From Blautia sp. (GTDB lineage: Bacteria > Bacillota > Clostridia > Lachnospirales > Lachnospiraceae): 64,000 bases of DNA. Made by a program: the position numbers and the translations under genes. The stretch is from positions 1 to 64,000 of the forward strand of contig JAFWGA010000049.1 in the NCBI GenBank assembly GCA_017515325.1, given 5' to 3'. The notes beneath the pieces are model-generated. The model searched no databases. It was not told the DNA's origin and saw only the letters and a list, made by a program, of their open reading frames with translations. Positions 51,781 through 60,984 of this stretch are shown here, piece after piece. Position 1 is the first letter of the stretch. Each line of letters opens with the position of its first letter.

Positions 51781-53328
51781 ATGATGTCAAATCTTAGCAG
51801 AAAAGATTTCCTGAAAGCTTCCCTTGCCAGTGCCGCAATTGTAACCATGCATTCAGGTCTTGGACAGTCCCTGGTAAGTGCTTCGGAAGAGAATACCGCA
51901 GCAGATGCTGCCCTTTCTGCTGATGGGGGAACAGACGAGGTGGAATACAGGATCGAAAAGGATACCATGGGTGAGATGAAAGTGCCTGCGGATCGTTATT
52001 GGGGTGCACAGACGCAGCGCAGCCGTGAGAACTTTCAGATCGGGGTTGGGATCGAGACAATGCCCCACGAGATCATCGTTGCCTTCGGTCTCTTAAAGCA
52101 GGCGGCCGCCAGGGCAAACAACCAGCTGAAGCCGGACAAGCTCACCGATGAAAAGCTGGCCGTTATCGAGCAGGCTGCGATGGAAGTAAGCTCCGGGCAG
52201 CTGGATGACCATTTCCCGCTTGTCGTGTGGCAGACCGGCTCTGGCACTCAGTCCAACATGAACGCCAACGAAGTCATTGCCCACCGCGCCAACGAACTGG
52301 CTGGAGAAGAACTCTGCCATCCCAATGATGATATCAACATGAGCCAGTCTTCCAATGATACCTTCCCGACGGCCCTTCATGTCGCTGCGGTCACCATCAT
52401 CGAAGACAGGGTCATCCCCGCTGCCACTACACTGGTTGAAACGCTTAAGAGGCTGGAGGAAGAGAACGAGGGGATTGTAAAGACCGGACGTACCCATCTG
52501 CAGGATGCCGTGCCCATCGCCTTCTCTCAGGAAATCAGCGGTTGGAGAGCGTCTCTCGAACGTGATATCCAGATGCTCACCCTGAGCCTTGATCCGCTTC
52601 GCGAGTTAGCCCTTGGAGGAACGGCGGTAGGAACTGGCCTTAACGCTCCTGAAGGCTTTGACAAGCTCGTTGCCGAGGAGCTTTCCACTCTCACCGGAAA
52701 GAGCTTTGTGACCGCGGAGAACAAGTACCATGCTCTGACATCCAAGGATGAGCTGGTCTTCGCTCACGGCGCATTGAAGGCACTGGCCGCCGATATGATG
52801 AAGATTGCGAACGACGTGCGCTGGCTTGCCAGCGGTCCTCGTTGCGGCCTTGGTGAGATCAGGATTCCCGAAAACGAGCCCGGAAGCTCCATCATGCCCG
52901 GCAAGGTAAATCCGACCCAGTGCGAGCAGGCAACGATGGTGGCCGTACAGGTCATGGGAAATGACGCGGCTATAGGCATTGCCGCCTCCCAGGGTAACTT
53001 CGAGCTGAATGTATTCATGCCGGTCATCGCCTACAACTTCTTCCAGTCCGGAAGGCTTCTGGCAGAATCCATCATCTCCTTCAACGATAACTGTGCTGTC
53101 GGCATTACGGCAAACACGGAAAAGATGAAGGAAAACCTGGATCGCTCCCTGATGACGGTTACCGCCCTTAACCCCTATATCGGCTATGAGAACGCCGCTG
53201 CAACAGCGAAGAAGGCCTATAAGGAAAACATCTCCCTGAAGGAAGCCTGCGTAGAGCTTGGATTCCTGACCGAAGAAGAGTTTGATGAAATTTATGACCC
53301 GGCAGGTATGGCTAACCCCTATGAGTAA
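51781..53328 (+). CDS. Class II fumarase with an N-terminal Tat-like export signal
   Basis: 515 residues; normal class II fumarases have about 460. The extra N terminus reads MMSNLSRKDFLKASLASAAI, a Tat-type signal (SRKDFLK; the usual twin Arg is Arg-Lys here) with a hydrophobic stretch ending near VSA. The enzyme then starts YRIEKDTMGEMKVPADRYWG and shows WQTGSGTQSNMNANEVIAHR, SSNDTFPTALH and the catalytic loop GSSIMPGKVNPTQCE (about 368-382). It interconverts malate and fumarate, apparently outside the membrane. Folding before export would suit a tetrameric enzyme. It lies 110 bases upstream of a secreted fumarate reductase-like gene. AAAGGAATAA precedes the start. Confidence 0.85.
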   Translation: MMSNLSRKDFLKASLASAAIVTMHSGLGQSLVSASEENTAADAALSADGGTDEVEYRIEKDTMGEMKVPADRYWGAQTQRSRENFQIGVGIETMPHEIIVAFGLLKQAAARANNQLKPDKLTDEKLAVIEQAAMEVSSGQLDDHFPLVVWQTGSGTQSNMNANEVIAHRANELAGEELCHPNDDINMSQSSNDTFPTALHVAAVTIIEDRVIPAATTLVETLKRLEEENEGIVKTGRTHLQDAVPIAFSQEISGWRASLERDIQMLTLSLDPLRELALGGTAVGTGLNAPEGFDKLVAEELSTLTGKSFVTAENKYHALTSKDELVFAHGALKALAADMMKIANDVRWLASGPRCGLGEIRIPENEPGSSIMPGKVNPTQCEQATMVAVQVMGNDAAIGIAASQGNFELNVFMPVIAYNFFQSGRLLAESIISFNDNCAVGITANTEKMKENLDRSLMTVTALNPYIGYENAAATAKKAYKENISLKEACVELGFLTEEEFDEIYDPAGMANPYE

Positions 53329-53438
53329 ACCAGGCGTGTCTGGATCGCTGGAGTTTGAAATCCTTTATCACTAAGGGCTTATAGCCTTTCCGGAAAATCG
53401 ATGTTCGTAGTTTGTCTGAGAAAAAATGGAGGAGACAT

Positions 53439-55319
53439 ATGAAGAAACAAATCCGCCTGGCTCTGGCCATGTTGGCTGGCGTAACAATGATAGCTTCCTC
53501 TGCCATGGCAGAAGAGGCAGTGACTGCTACTGGAGTAGGCACGGGTATCGATGGCGATGTCGTCGTCGAGGTCACGGCCACTCAGGATGAAATTCTTTCC
53601 GTTACTGTCACCGAGCAGAATGAGACTGTCGGGATCGGCAGCGTTGCTGTCGAGACTCTTCCCGAAGAGATTGTACAGAACCAGACACTGGATGTCGATG
53701 ACATATCAGGCGCAACTGTCACTTCTACTGCCATCAAGGATGCGGTCAGGGAGGCTCTTGAGTCCTCCGGCATTGATCCCGAAGCCTTTACCGGTGCTCC
53801 GGAAGGGGATGAGGAAGCCGCTCCCGCAGAAGACCTGACCCTGGATACCGATATCGTGGTCATCGGTGCCGGTGGAGCAGGCATGGCAGCTGCCATCGTG
53901 GCCAAGGATGCCGGCAAGGATGTCGTGATCCTTGAAAGCCAGGCCATGGTGGGCGGCAACTCCGTCCGTTCTACCGGCGGCATGAACGCTGCCAAGACAG
54001 CCCTTCAGGATGAGAACGCCTTTGATGAAGGCGCCGGCGTAGAGAAGCAGCTGGGCGTCGCTGCCGATACCTATGCCGACAACGAGGTCATCACCTCTCT
54101 GGCTGCTACCGTAGCCGAGCAGTGGGCAGCCTATCAGGAAAATCCCGAGGGATATTTTGACAGTGTCGAGCTCTTTGAGCTGGATACTATGATCGGCGGC
54201 AAAGCCCTCAATGATCCAGAGCTTGTTGCGACCCTGTGCGAAAACAGTGCAGATGCCATTGACTGGCTGGCTTCCATCGAAGCTCCGCTCACCAGTGTAT
54301 CCAGCTTTGGCGGTGCTTCCGTCAAGCGTATCCATCGTCCGGTCGGCGAGGATGGCAAGACCGTTTCCGTCGGTTCCTATCTGATTCCGATCTTCCAGAG
54401 CAACCTGGAGGAGAGAGGCATCGACCTGCACCTTAATACTACCGCTACCAAGCTTCTGGTCGAAGACGGCGCTGTCGTCGGAGTAGAAGCTGAAGGGCCG
54501 GATGGGCAGAAGGTCACCGTCAATGCCAAGTCCGTTGTTTTGGCAACCGGCGGCTTCGGGGCCAACCTGGAGAAGGTTGCCGAGCTGAAGCCTGAACTGG
54601 AAGGCTTCATGACCACCAACGCTCCTGGCATCCTTGGACAGGGCATTGCGATGGCAGAGGAAGTGGGCGCTGCTACCGTAGATATGGATCAGATTCAGAT
54701 TCATCCGACTGTGCAGGCTGATACCGCTGCCCTGATCACGGAAGGCCTCCGTGGCGACGGAGCTATCCTTGTCAATGAGGAAGGCCTGCGTTTTATCGAC
54801 GAGGTCGGAACCCGTGACGTTGTCTCCGCAGCTGAGATTGCCCAGACCGGCAGCCATTCCTGGCTGATCGTGGACCAGGCCATGGTCGATGCTTCCAGCG
54901 TTATCGGCGGATACATCACCAAGGGCTACACCGTCAGCGGTGAGACCTATGAAGAGCTTGCCGAGGCAATGGGCGTCGATGCTGCTGCCTTTGCCGAGAC
55001 CATGGAGAAGTGGAATGGTTATGTTGAGAATAAGGAAGATCCCGACTTTGGCAGGACCAGCTTTGCTTCTCCGCTGAATGTTGCTCCCTACTATGGGATC
55101 AATGTGACAGCAGGCATCCATCATACCATGGGCGGTCTGAAGATCAACCCCGCCGCTCAAGTCCTGAACACTGACGGCGAAGTTATCCCGAACCTGTTTG
55201 CAGCCGGTGAGGTCACCGGTGGCGTACATGGCGGCAACCGTCTGGGCGGCAACGCCGTTGCTGACTTCGTCGTCTTCGGTCGTATCGCTGGTGACAGTGC
55301 TGTAGCTAATGCTCAGTAA
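53439..55319 (+). CDS. Secreted FMN- and FAD-binding fumarate reductase-type flavoprotein
   Basis: 626 residues from ATG 53439 (GGAGGAGACAT); TTG 53412 is unlikely. Signal peptide MKKQIRLALAMLAGVTMIAS, cleaved after AMA. The FMN-binding domain (about 25-115) has DDISGATVTS, in which Thr 93 is the expected covalent FMN site set by ApbE. The flavoprotein domain follows: DIVVIGAGGAGMAAAIVAKD for FAD, QIQIHPTVQ, GLRGDGAILVNEEGLRFIDE, TAGIHHTMGGLKINP and GGNRLGGNAVADFVVFGR, matching the substrate His/Arg set of flavocytochrome c fumarate reductases. No haem motifs are present. It should reduce fumarate or a similar acceptor outside the membrane, taking electrons by flavin-based transfer. ApbE is not in the window. 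Confidence 0.9.
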   Translation: MKKQIRLALAMLAGVTMIASSAMAEEAVTATGVGTGIDGDVVVEVTATQDEILSVTVTEQNETVGIGSVAVETLPEEIVQNQTLDVDDISGATVTSTAIKDAVREALESSGIDPEAFTGAPEGDEEAAPAEDLTLDTDIVVIGAGGAGMAAAIVAKDAGKDVVILESQAMVGGNSVRSTGGMNAAKTALQDENAFDEGAGVEKQLGVAADTYADNEVITSLAATVAEQWAAYQENPEGYFDSVELFELDTMIGGKALNDPELVATLCENSADAIDWLASIEAPLTSVSSFGGASVKRIHRPVGEDGKTVSVGSYLIPIFQSNLEERGIDLHLNTTATKLLVEDGAVVGVEAEGPDGQKVTVNAKSVVLATGGFGANLEKVAELKPELEGFMTTNAPGILGQGIAMAEEVGAATVDMDQIQIHPTVQADTAALITEGLRGDGAILVNEEGLRFIDEVGTRDVVSAAEIAQTGSHSWLIVDQAMVDASSVIGGYITKGYTVSGETYEELAEAMGVDAAAFAETMEKWNGYVENKEDPDFGRTSFASPLNVAPYYGINVTAGIHHTMGGLKINPAAQVLNTDGEVIPNLFAAGEVTGGVHGGNRLGGNAVADFVVFGRIAGDSAVANAQ

Positions 55320-55355
55320 GAAAAGGGATTTGCCTACAGAATGAATAAGGTCATG

Positions 55356-55389
55356 AAGAAGGGCTATGGATAACCATAGCCCTTCTTTT
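55356..55389 (+). terminator. Rho-independent terminator after the reductase
   Basis: Perfect 14-bp stem AAGAAGGGCTATGG (55356-55369) and CCATAGCCCTTCTT (55374-55387) around ATAA, then TT. Confidence 0.85.
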
Positions 55390-55559
55390 GATGGCATGGT
55401 AGCGGTGAATCAAGATGTTTGCCTTTGGCGAAGACCTTTCCAAGATTCTTGGAAATATTCATATGGACTGACATGTGTTTATGCTCAGACTATCAACGAT
55501 AGTGATCCGACATGTTGTCGGGCTCACAGAGAATTTGCGATATAGAACGGAGACCGATT

Positions 55560-56957
55560 ATGCAATTATTCAGCCGTATTCCTGACCGCTTTTTCAGCAT
55601 ATTGTCCTCGCAGAAAAAAGAACTATATGTCCAGACCCTTTTTGTGCTTCGTCAGGCCTTTAAGACGGAGCTGATCATCCGGCGGGAGGAACTGGTGGGA
55701 ATGCTGATCGATGCGCTGGAGGAAGAGATAGCCGATGCTGATTTCAGTGACGAGGCAGATCTGGAACCTGGAACACAGGAGAATAATCTGTCTGCAAAGG
55801 CTCATCTGCTGTTGAGAAAGCTGAAGGAGACCGGGTGGATTGAGACAGAATTTGAAGCCCGGTCCTTCGATGAACATATTACGATACCGGATTATGCCGT
55901 GGCTGTTATAAATCTGCTTTATGAGCTGTCAGAGGAGCGGGTAAAGGAATACAACAGCTATGTGTATGCGACTTATGCTGCTCTGGCCAATGCAAAGGAA
56001 AACCAGGATTTTGTGTATCAGGCACTGCAGGCAGCCTGGCAGAATACAGTCCGTCTGATTGATGAACTGAAGTCTCTGTTTAATAATATTCGCAGGTATT
56101 ATGCCAGGATTCCGGTTGAGAATGATGTGAATGTACTGCTAAGTGAGCATTTCGACGAATATAAGGCGAAAATCGTGGATATGGTTTACTATCCGCTCAA
56201 AACCATTGACTCCGTTCCACGGTTTAAGCATGCGATTATTGCCATGCTGAATGGGTGGCTTCTGGATGGGGAAATTCAAAACCGGATTGTGGAGCAGGGA
56301 GTGACCCGGCATGTCTGGGAAAATAAGGAGGAAGGCGGGGAGAAGATGCTCTCCATGATCAGCTATATCGTGGATACATATGAAGGCATTGAGGAAATGC
56401 TGGATGCCATCGACCGGAAGCATACGGAATATATCAATGCTTCAGTGGAGCATATACGGTATCTCATGAATGCGGATCAGGGGGTCAGAGGAAATCTGGT
56501 TCAGTTGCTGAAGCATTCCCGGGATCCTGATACAACGGGGCTTATGAGCAGGAATATTATGCTGTATCAGCATCAGTACTATGACGAAAAAGCACTCTAT
56601 GCCCAGGCAAAGCGTACCAAGAGGGAAATGGGCCCACCCAAGGCCATCATGGAAACGGAAAAGCCGGTGAAGGTGGTGGACGATTTTCTGTCCGGCGTAC
56701 GCAAACAATATACCAATAAAAAGATCGATGATTATGTACAAGGTTGTTTTGGAGATTCTGATTCTTATTCCACACAGCAGGTACCGATGAATCATACAGA
56801 GGATTTTATTCTTTTCCTTCTGAGCACGATCCGTGGAAGGGAGAAAAGTGCGGATTATACGGTCATATTTGGTGACGGTAACTGTATACGAAATGGATAT
56901 AGCCTGCCGGAAGCTACTTTCAGACGGAAACAGATAAGAACACAGGTGAAGAAATGA
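55560..56957 (+). CDS. jetA: Wadjet type III-like protein JetA (DUF5716)
   Basis: 465 residues from ATG 55560, preceded by ACGGAGACCGATT. The N terminus MQLFSRIPDRFFSILSSQKK and LYVQTLFVLRQAFK fits the JetA/DUF5716 family of type III Wadjet rather than DUF2397 or DUF3375. It is mostly helical and rich in charged residues. As in other SMC complexes it should be the kleisin-like bridge. It overlaps the next gene by ATGA. The four-gene order A-B-C-D matches other Wadjet operons. This is a second system, unrelated in sequence to that at 36-44 kb. Confidence 0.8.
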   Translation: MQLFSRIPDRFFSILSSQKKELYVQTLFVLRQAFKTELIIRREELVGMLIDALEEEIADADFSDEADLEPGTQENNLSAKAHLLLRKLKETGWIETEFEARSFDEHITIPDYAVAVINLLYELSEERVKEYNSYVYATYAALANAKENQDFVYQALQAAWQNTVRLIDELKSLFNNIRRYYARIPVENDVNVLLSEHFDEYKAKIVDMVYYPLKTIDSVPRFKHAIIAMLNGWLLDGEIQNRIVEQGVTRHVWENKEEGGEKMLSMISYIVDTYEGIEEMLDAIDRKHTEYINASVEHIRYLMNADQGVRGNLVQLLKHSRDPDTTGLMSRNIMLYQHQYYDEKALYAQAKRTKREMGPPKAIMETEKPVKVVDDFLSGVRKQYTNKKIDDYVQGCFGDSDSYSTQQVPMNHTEDFILFLLSTIRGREKSADYTVIFGDGNCIRNGYSLPEATFRRKQIRTQVKK

Positions 56958-57625
56958 TTGATGAGGCGTATAACAGGCTTTCCATGACAGAACGGGAGAG
57001 CTTTTCCAGAATCATAAACCAGCTGCTGGCCAGTACTTTTCTGCTGGTGGATGAATATGATCCGGTAGAGGGTCTGACACGGGTAAATAAGGATTATCTT
57101 TTTGTCGAACGCAATTTCGAACTGTGCAGCGAGTATCTGCGCCTTTGTGGTTTCCAGCTGGAGAGGGATACGGGATATGGGGTTATCTATCTGACCAGCA
57201 GCTATGATGGAAACCGAATTCATTTTGACAAGCTGACGACCGTGACGCTCTATTCCCTTCGTCTGATCTACGAAGAGGAGAGGCAGAAGCTGAAGCTTTC
57301 CAAAGAGGTGATCATCACAACAGCGGATCTGGTGCAGAAAATGCTTACAGTTGGTGCGGTCCGAAAGAAACCGTCTAACGTCCTGCTGCATACTGCGCTT
57401 CGGAGGCTGAACCGGTTCCGGCTGCTGCAGAAGCTGGAGGGTTCCTGGGAAGCGCCGGAAACCCGTCTGCTGATTCTTCCATCGATTCTGTTTGTTGTAT
57501 CCAATGAACAGATCTCCAATATGAAAAAGCTGGTGGATGAAAAGGAAAACAGTCCGGAGTTGCCGAACGAGTATCCGGATGAGATGGAGATGAATGAGGA
57601 GGATGAATATGAAGAGATTGAATAG
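56954..57625 (+). CDS. jetB: Wadjet JetB (DUF4194-like)
   Basis: 223 residues. Winged-helix KITE-type sequence (RESFSRIINQLLASTFLLVD, LCSEYLRLCGFQLERDTGYG, VIYLTSSYDG) and an acidic C terminus (DEMEMNEEDEYEEIE). It is the partner of JetA on the SMC complex. Start overlaps the jetA stop by four bases, and its own end overlaps the jetC start by about 17 bases in another frame, so all three are translationally coupled. Confidence 0.82.
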   Translation: MIDEAYNRLSMTERESFSRIINQLLASTFLLVDEYDPVEGLTRVNKDYLFVERNFELCSEYLRLCGFQLERDTGYGVIYLTSSYDGNRIHFDKLTTVTLYSLRLIYEEERQKLKLSKEVIITTADLVQKMLTVGAVRKKPSNVLLHTALRRLNRFRLLQKLEGSWEAPETRLLILPSILFVVSNEQISNMKKLVDEKENSPELPNEYPDEMEMNEEDEYEEIE

Positions 57626-60600
57626 AATGCTTCTCATTCACTGGTACACCTATGAACAGGAGGTCGTTGAGTTTGGCAATATCAACTTCCTGACAGGCAA
57701 AACAGCTTCCGGAAAATCGACAATCATTGATGCCCTCCAGCTGGTTTTGCTGGGAGATACCAATGGAAATTTCTTTAATAAAGCAGCCAATGAAAAATCT
57801 GTCCGGACACTGAAAAGCTACCTGTTTGGCGAAAACGGAGATGACGGGGAAACCGGCTTTCGGTATTTGCGGCCCTGTACCTTTACCAGTTATGTAATTC
57901 TGGAATTTGAGGATACCCAAAAGCACAGTTCTTTTCTTACAGGAATCGTGTGTGACTGTTTTGAGGATCTTCATTTTGAGTATAAATGGCTGATCGTCGA
58001 CCGGATGAGGATCCCGGAAGATCTGTTTACGGATGTAAAGACGAGGACACCTTATACAATTGTCCAGTTCAGGAGCTATCTGCGCAGACAGGGAACGAAA
58101 AGCTTTGATTTGATTGATACGAACCGGCGGTATCAGGAGCTGCTTCTGGCCAAATTCGGGGCTTTGAAAAGGAAATATCTGGTATTGCTTAAGAAAGCAG
58201 TTCCGTTTTCTCCCATTTCAGACATCGAACAGTTTATCACGGAATCAATCTGCGACATCCGGAACAATATCCAGGTTGAGCAGATGCAAAGCGATATCCG
58301 GCAATACAAGGATCTTGAGGCGGAAGCGATACGGACACAGGCGAAGGTAAAGGATCTGACGGAGATAGCGAAAGCGTCCAGGGCTTATGAGGCGGATCAG
58401 GATCGCTATCATCAGCAAAGCTATATTATTCTGCGGGCCGATCAAGAGGAACGAAGAGAGAAGGGACTTCGGCTGCGGCAGCAGGAGGGACAGTATCAGA
58501 AAGAGATACAGATTTTTACGGAGAAGCTTGCCAGGCTGGAAGCGGATAGGAAGCGACTGGAGACGGAGATTGATACCCTTCAGGAGGAATATAACACTTC
58601 TGATCTCGCAAAGAAACAAAAGGCACTGGAGCAGGGGATCCATGAGCTCAAGGAGCAGATCAACCGACTGACTGACGCGCTCCGAAAGGTAGAGAAGCAG
58701 CTTCAGGAATATGGACGGAACTGGACGAGACAGTTGGAACGTCTGGTGCCGGCTCCGGAGGGACTGGGTGAGGCTGAGCGGGAGTTTTTTCTCTCTTTGC
58801 AGGAGCTGACGCAGGACAGTCTTAAGAATTTTGATTTTGGGGCATCTGCCGACCGGATGGAGCAGATCCTGGATACGGTAAAGAAATACGAATATGAGCT
58901 TTACATGAGGGCAGGGCAGTTAAGGCAGACCATCGATGAGCTGAATGCGCGTATTGAGAATCTGAAAAAAGGAATCAAGCCGTATCCCCGGCAAGTTACA
59001 GCCCTGAAACACGCCCTGGAATCCAAGCTTTTTTCAAAATATAAAAGGACGGTGGAGATACCGATCTTTGCGGAGCTGCTGGAGATCCGTGATGCTTCCT
59101 GGCGGGACGCGATCGAGGGCTATCTGGATCAGCAGAGGTTTTACTTGCTGGTACCTGCCGAGTATTTTCGGGCTGCAAATGAAATTTATGATGCGGTCAA
59201 AAAAGAGGAACGGATATATGATGTCGGTATTGTAGATATCGCAAAGCTGCGAAAGGAATTCAGGAAAGCACCTATGCCTGGTTCCCTGGCGGAGGAGATA
59301 GAAACAGAGCATCCGGACGCAAGACTATATGCAGATTATCTTCTCGGAAATGTGATGAAATGTGAAGATGTACGGGAGCTGAACCGGTACCATACTGCGA
59401 TTACGAAAAGCGTGATGCTGTATAAGGGGTATGTGAGCAGAAGACTGAATCCTGTCCGTTATGCAGATCCATTTATCGGACGTCGGTCGTTGGAAATCCT
59501 GTTGGCTAATCTGATGAAGGAAAGGGAATCGGCAAACCGGGAGTATGAGCAGACGGCTAATACACATCGGCTGGCCAAGGTGGCTGCAGCCTGCCCGATC
59601 ATGAACCTGTATGAAGCCAAGCAGCACGAAAGCACGGTACGGGAAGCCGGGGCGATACCGGAAATGATGGATACTCTTGCGGTGCTTAACGCAGAATATG
59701 AAGGACTGGATTTTACCTGGCTGGAAAAGCTAAAAAGCCGGATTGCGGAAAAAAAGGAAGAACGCGACAATAATATTGCTGATCAGAAGAAGGCTTCCGG
59801 GGAGAAACAGAAGGCAGAATACCGTCTGGAGCAGCTGGTGACAAAAGAGCTTCCACTGCTTTTGCAAGAGCTGGCGGAGGTAGAAAAGGAAATCGGGGAG
59901 CAGTTTGAAGCAAGCTGGATCGAGGAAACCGGTGAGCCTCGTTTTCAGAAGGAGCTGCGACAGCGGGAACACAGGGATCAAGGCATGACGCTCAGGGAAA
60001 GCTTTACCCGTGCGCGAAATCAGACGCGGACTACCATGGAAAAGGATCGGGCAGAGCGGACAAGGAGACGGGCTCTGTACAACCAGGAATACCGGATGCC
60101 TTTTGATACCCTGCGGGAGGATAACCGGGAGTATGATGATGAACTCCATACCCTGGCGGATATCCGGCTTCCTGAATATATAGGGAAGATCCGTGATGCA
60201 AAGGAAAAGGCATATAATCAGTTCCGGGATGATTTTATTGCCAAGCTGAAATCAAATATCGAGTCTGTCCGGGAGCAGATCAATGAATTGAATCATTCTC
60301 TCAAGGACAGTGTGTTTGGTACGGATCGGTATAGGTTTGTCATGTCGCCCAGGGCAGAATACCGGAACTATTATGAAATGATCACAGATCCGATGTTGAT
60401 GGATACGGGCGGATGGAATATTGCCTCGCAGCATTTCAATGAGAAATATCAGAAGGAGATCGATTCTCTCTTTCGCGCGCTGATCATCAATAATGAAGCG
60501 GAGCTATCGGCGGAACGCAGGGCGGAGTATGAGAGAAACATAAAGAAGTTTACCGATTATAAAACGTACCTTGTGTTTGATCTGATCGTTACCAATGACC

Positions 60601-60977
60601 AGGGAGAAGAGCAGCGGCTGTCTAAAACTTTGCTGAAGAAATCCGGGGGTGAAACGCAGATTCCGTTTTATATTGCTCTGCTGGCTTCCTTTTCACAGAT
60701 CTGCCGTATCCGGGCCAGGACTAACAATAATACGGTCAGGATTATCATTCTGGATGAAGCCTTCAGCAAGATGGATGGGGAACGGATCAAGGAGGGAATC
60801 ACCTTGCTGCGAAGATTTGGCCTGCAGGCTGTCTTTTCAGCTCCTCCGGAAAAGATACCGGATATAGCTCCTATGGTGGATACCAACATTGCCGTTTATA
60901 AGAGCGGTCATACATCCTTTACCAGACATTTTGATCCGGCTCAGATAGAAGAGATAGCGGGGGATATGGAGGAATAG
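57609..60977 (+). CDS. jetC: Wadjet SMC/MukB-like ATPase JetC
   Basis: About 1122 residues from ATG 57609, six bases behind GAGGAGG; ATG 57594 and 57603 are alternatives. Walker A is GKTASGKST (about 30-38) and is followed by LLGDTNGNFFNKAANEKS. Long coiled coils occupy about 215-400 and 690-900, with a hinge-like globular centre (about 460-680). The C-terminal head has LKKSGGETQIPFYIALLASF and Walker B VRIIILDEAFSKMDGE. It powers DNA loop extrusion in the complex. Shorter than the type II JetC (1369 residues) and only distantly similar, as the two belong to different subfamilies. Confidence 0.87.
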   Translation: MKRLNRMLLIHWYTYEQEVVEFGNINFLTGKTASGKSTIIDALQLVLLGDTNGNFFNKAANEKSVRTLKSYLFGENGDDGETGFRYLRPCTFTSYVILEFEDTQKHSSFLTGIVCDCFEDLHFEYKWLIVDRMRIPEDLFTDVKTRTPYTIVQFRSYLRRQGTKSFDLIDTNRRYQELLLAKFGALKRKYLVLLKKAVPFSPISDIEQFITESICDIRNNIQVEQMQSDIRQYKDLEAEAIRTQAKVKDLTEIAKASRAYEADQDRYHQQSYIILRADQEERREKGLRLRQQEGQYQKEIQIFTEKLARLEADRKRLETEIDTLQEEYNTSDLAKKQKALEQGIHELKEQINRLTDALRKVEKQLQEYGRNWTRQLERLVPAPEGLGEAEREFFLSLQELTQDSLKNFDFGASADRMEQILDTVKKYEYELYMRAGQLRQTIDELNARIENLKKGIKPYPRQVTALKHALESKLFSKYKRTVEIPIFAELLEIRDASWRDAIEGYLDQQRFYLLVPAEYFRAANEIYDAVKKEERIYDVGIVDIAKLRKEFRKAPMPGSLAEEIETEHPDARLYADYLLGNVMKCEDVRELNRYHTAITKSVMLYKGYVSRRLNPVRYADPFIGRRSLEILLANLMKERESANREYEQTANTHRLAKVAAACPIMNLYEAKQHESTVREAGAIPEMMDTLAVLNAEYEGLDFTWLEKLKSRIAEKKEERDNNIADQKKASGEKQKAEYRLEQLVTKELPLLLQELAEVEKEIGEQFEASWIEETGEPRFQKELRQREHRDQGMTLRESFTRARNQTRTTMEKDRAERTRRRALYNQEYRMPFDTLREDNREYDDELHTLADIRLPEYIGKIRDAKEKAYNQFRDDFIAKLKSNIESVREQINELNHSLKDSVFGTDRYRFVMSPRAEYRNYYEMITDPMLMDTGGWNIASQHFNEKYQKEIDSLFRALIINNEAELSAERRAEYERNIKKFTDYKTYLVFDLIVTNDQGEEQRLSKTLLKKSGGETQIPFYIALLASFSQICRIRARTNNNTVRIIILDEAFSKMDGERIKEGITLLRRFGLQAVFSAPPEKIPDIAPMVDTNIAVYKSGHTSFTRHFDPAQIEEIAGDMEE

Positions 60978-60984
60978 AAAGCAT

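Noticed and set aside
38911..60977. Considering the SMC-like genes as MukBEF/MksBEF condensins
   Set aside because: Both operons have a fourth gene with a toprim-like nuclease domain and partner families specific to Wadjet, not MukF/MukE.
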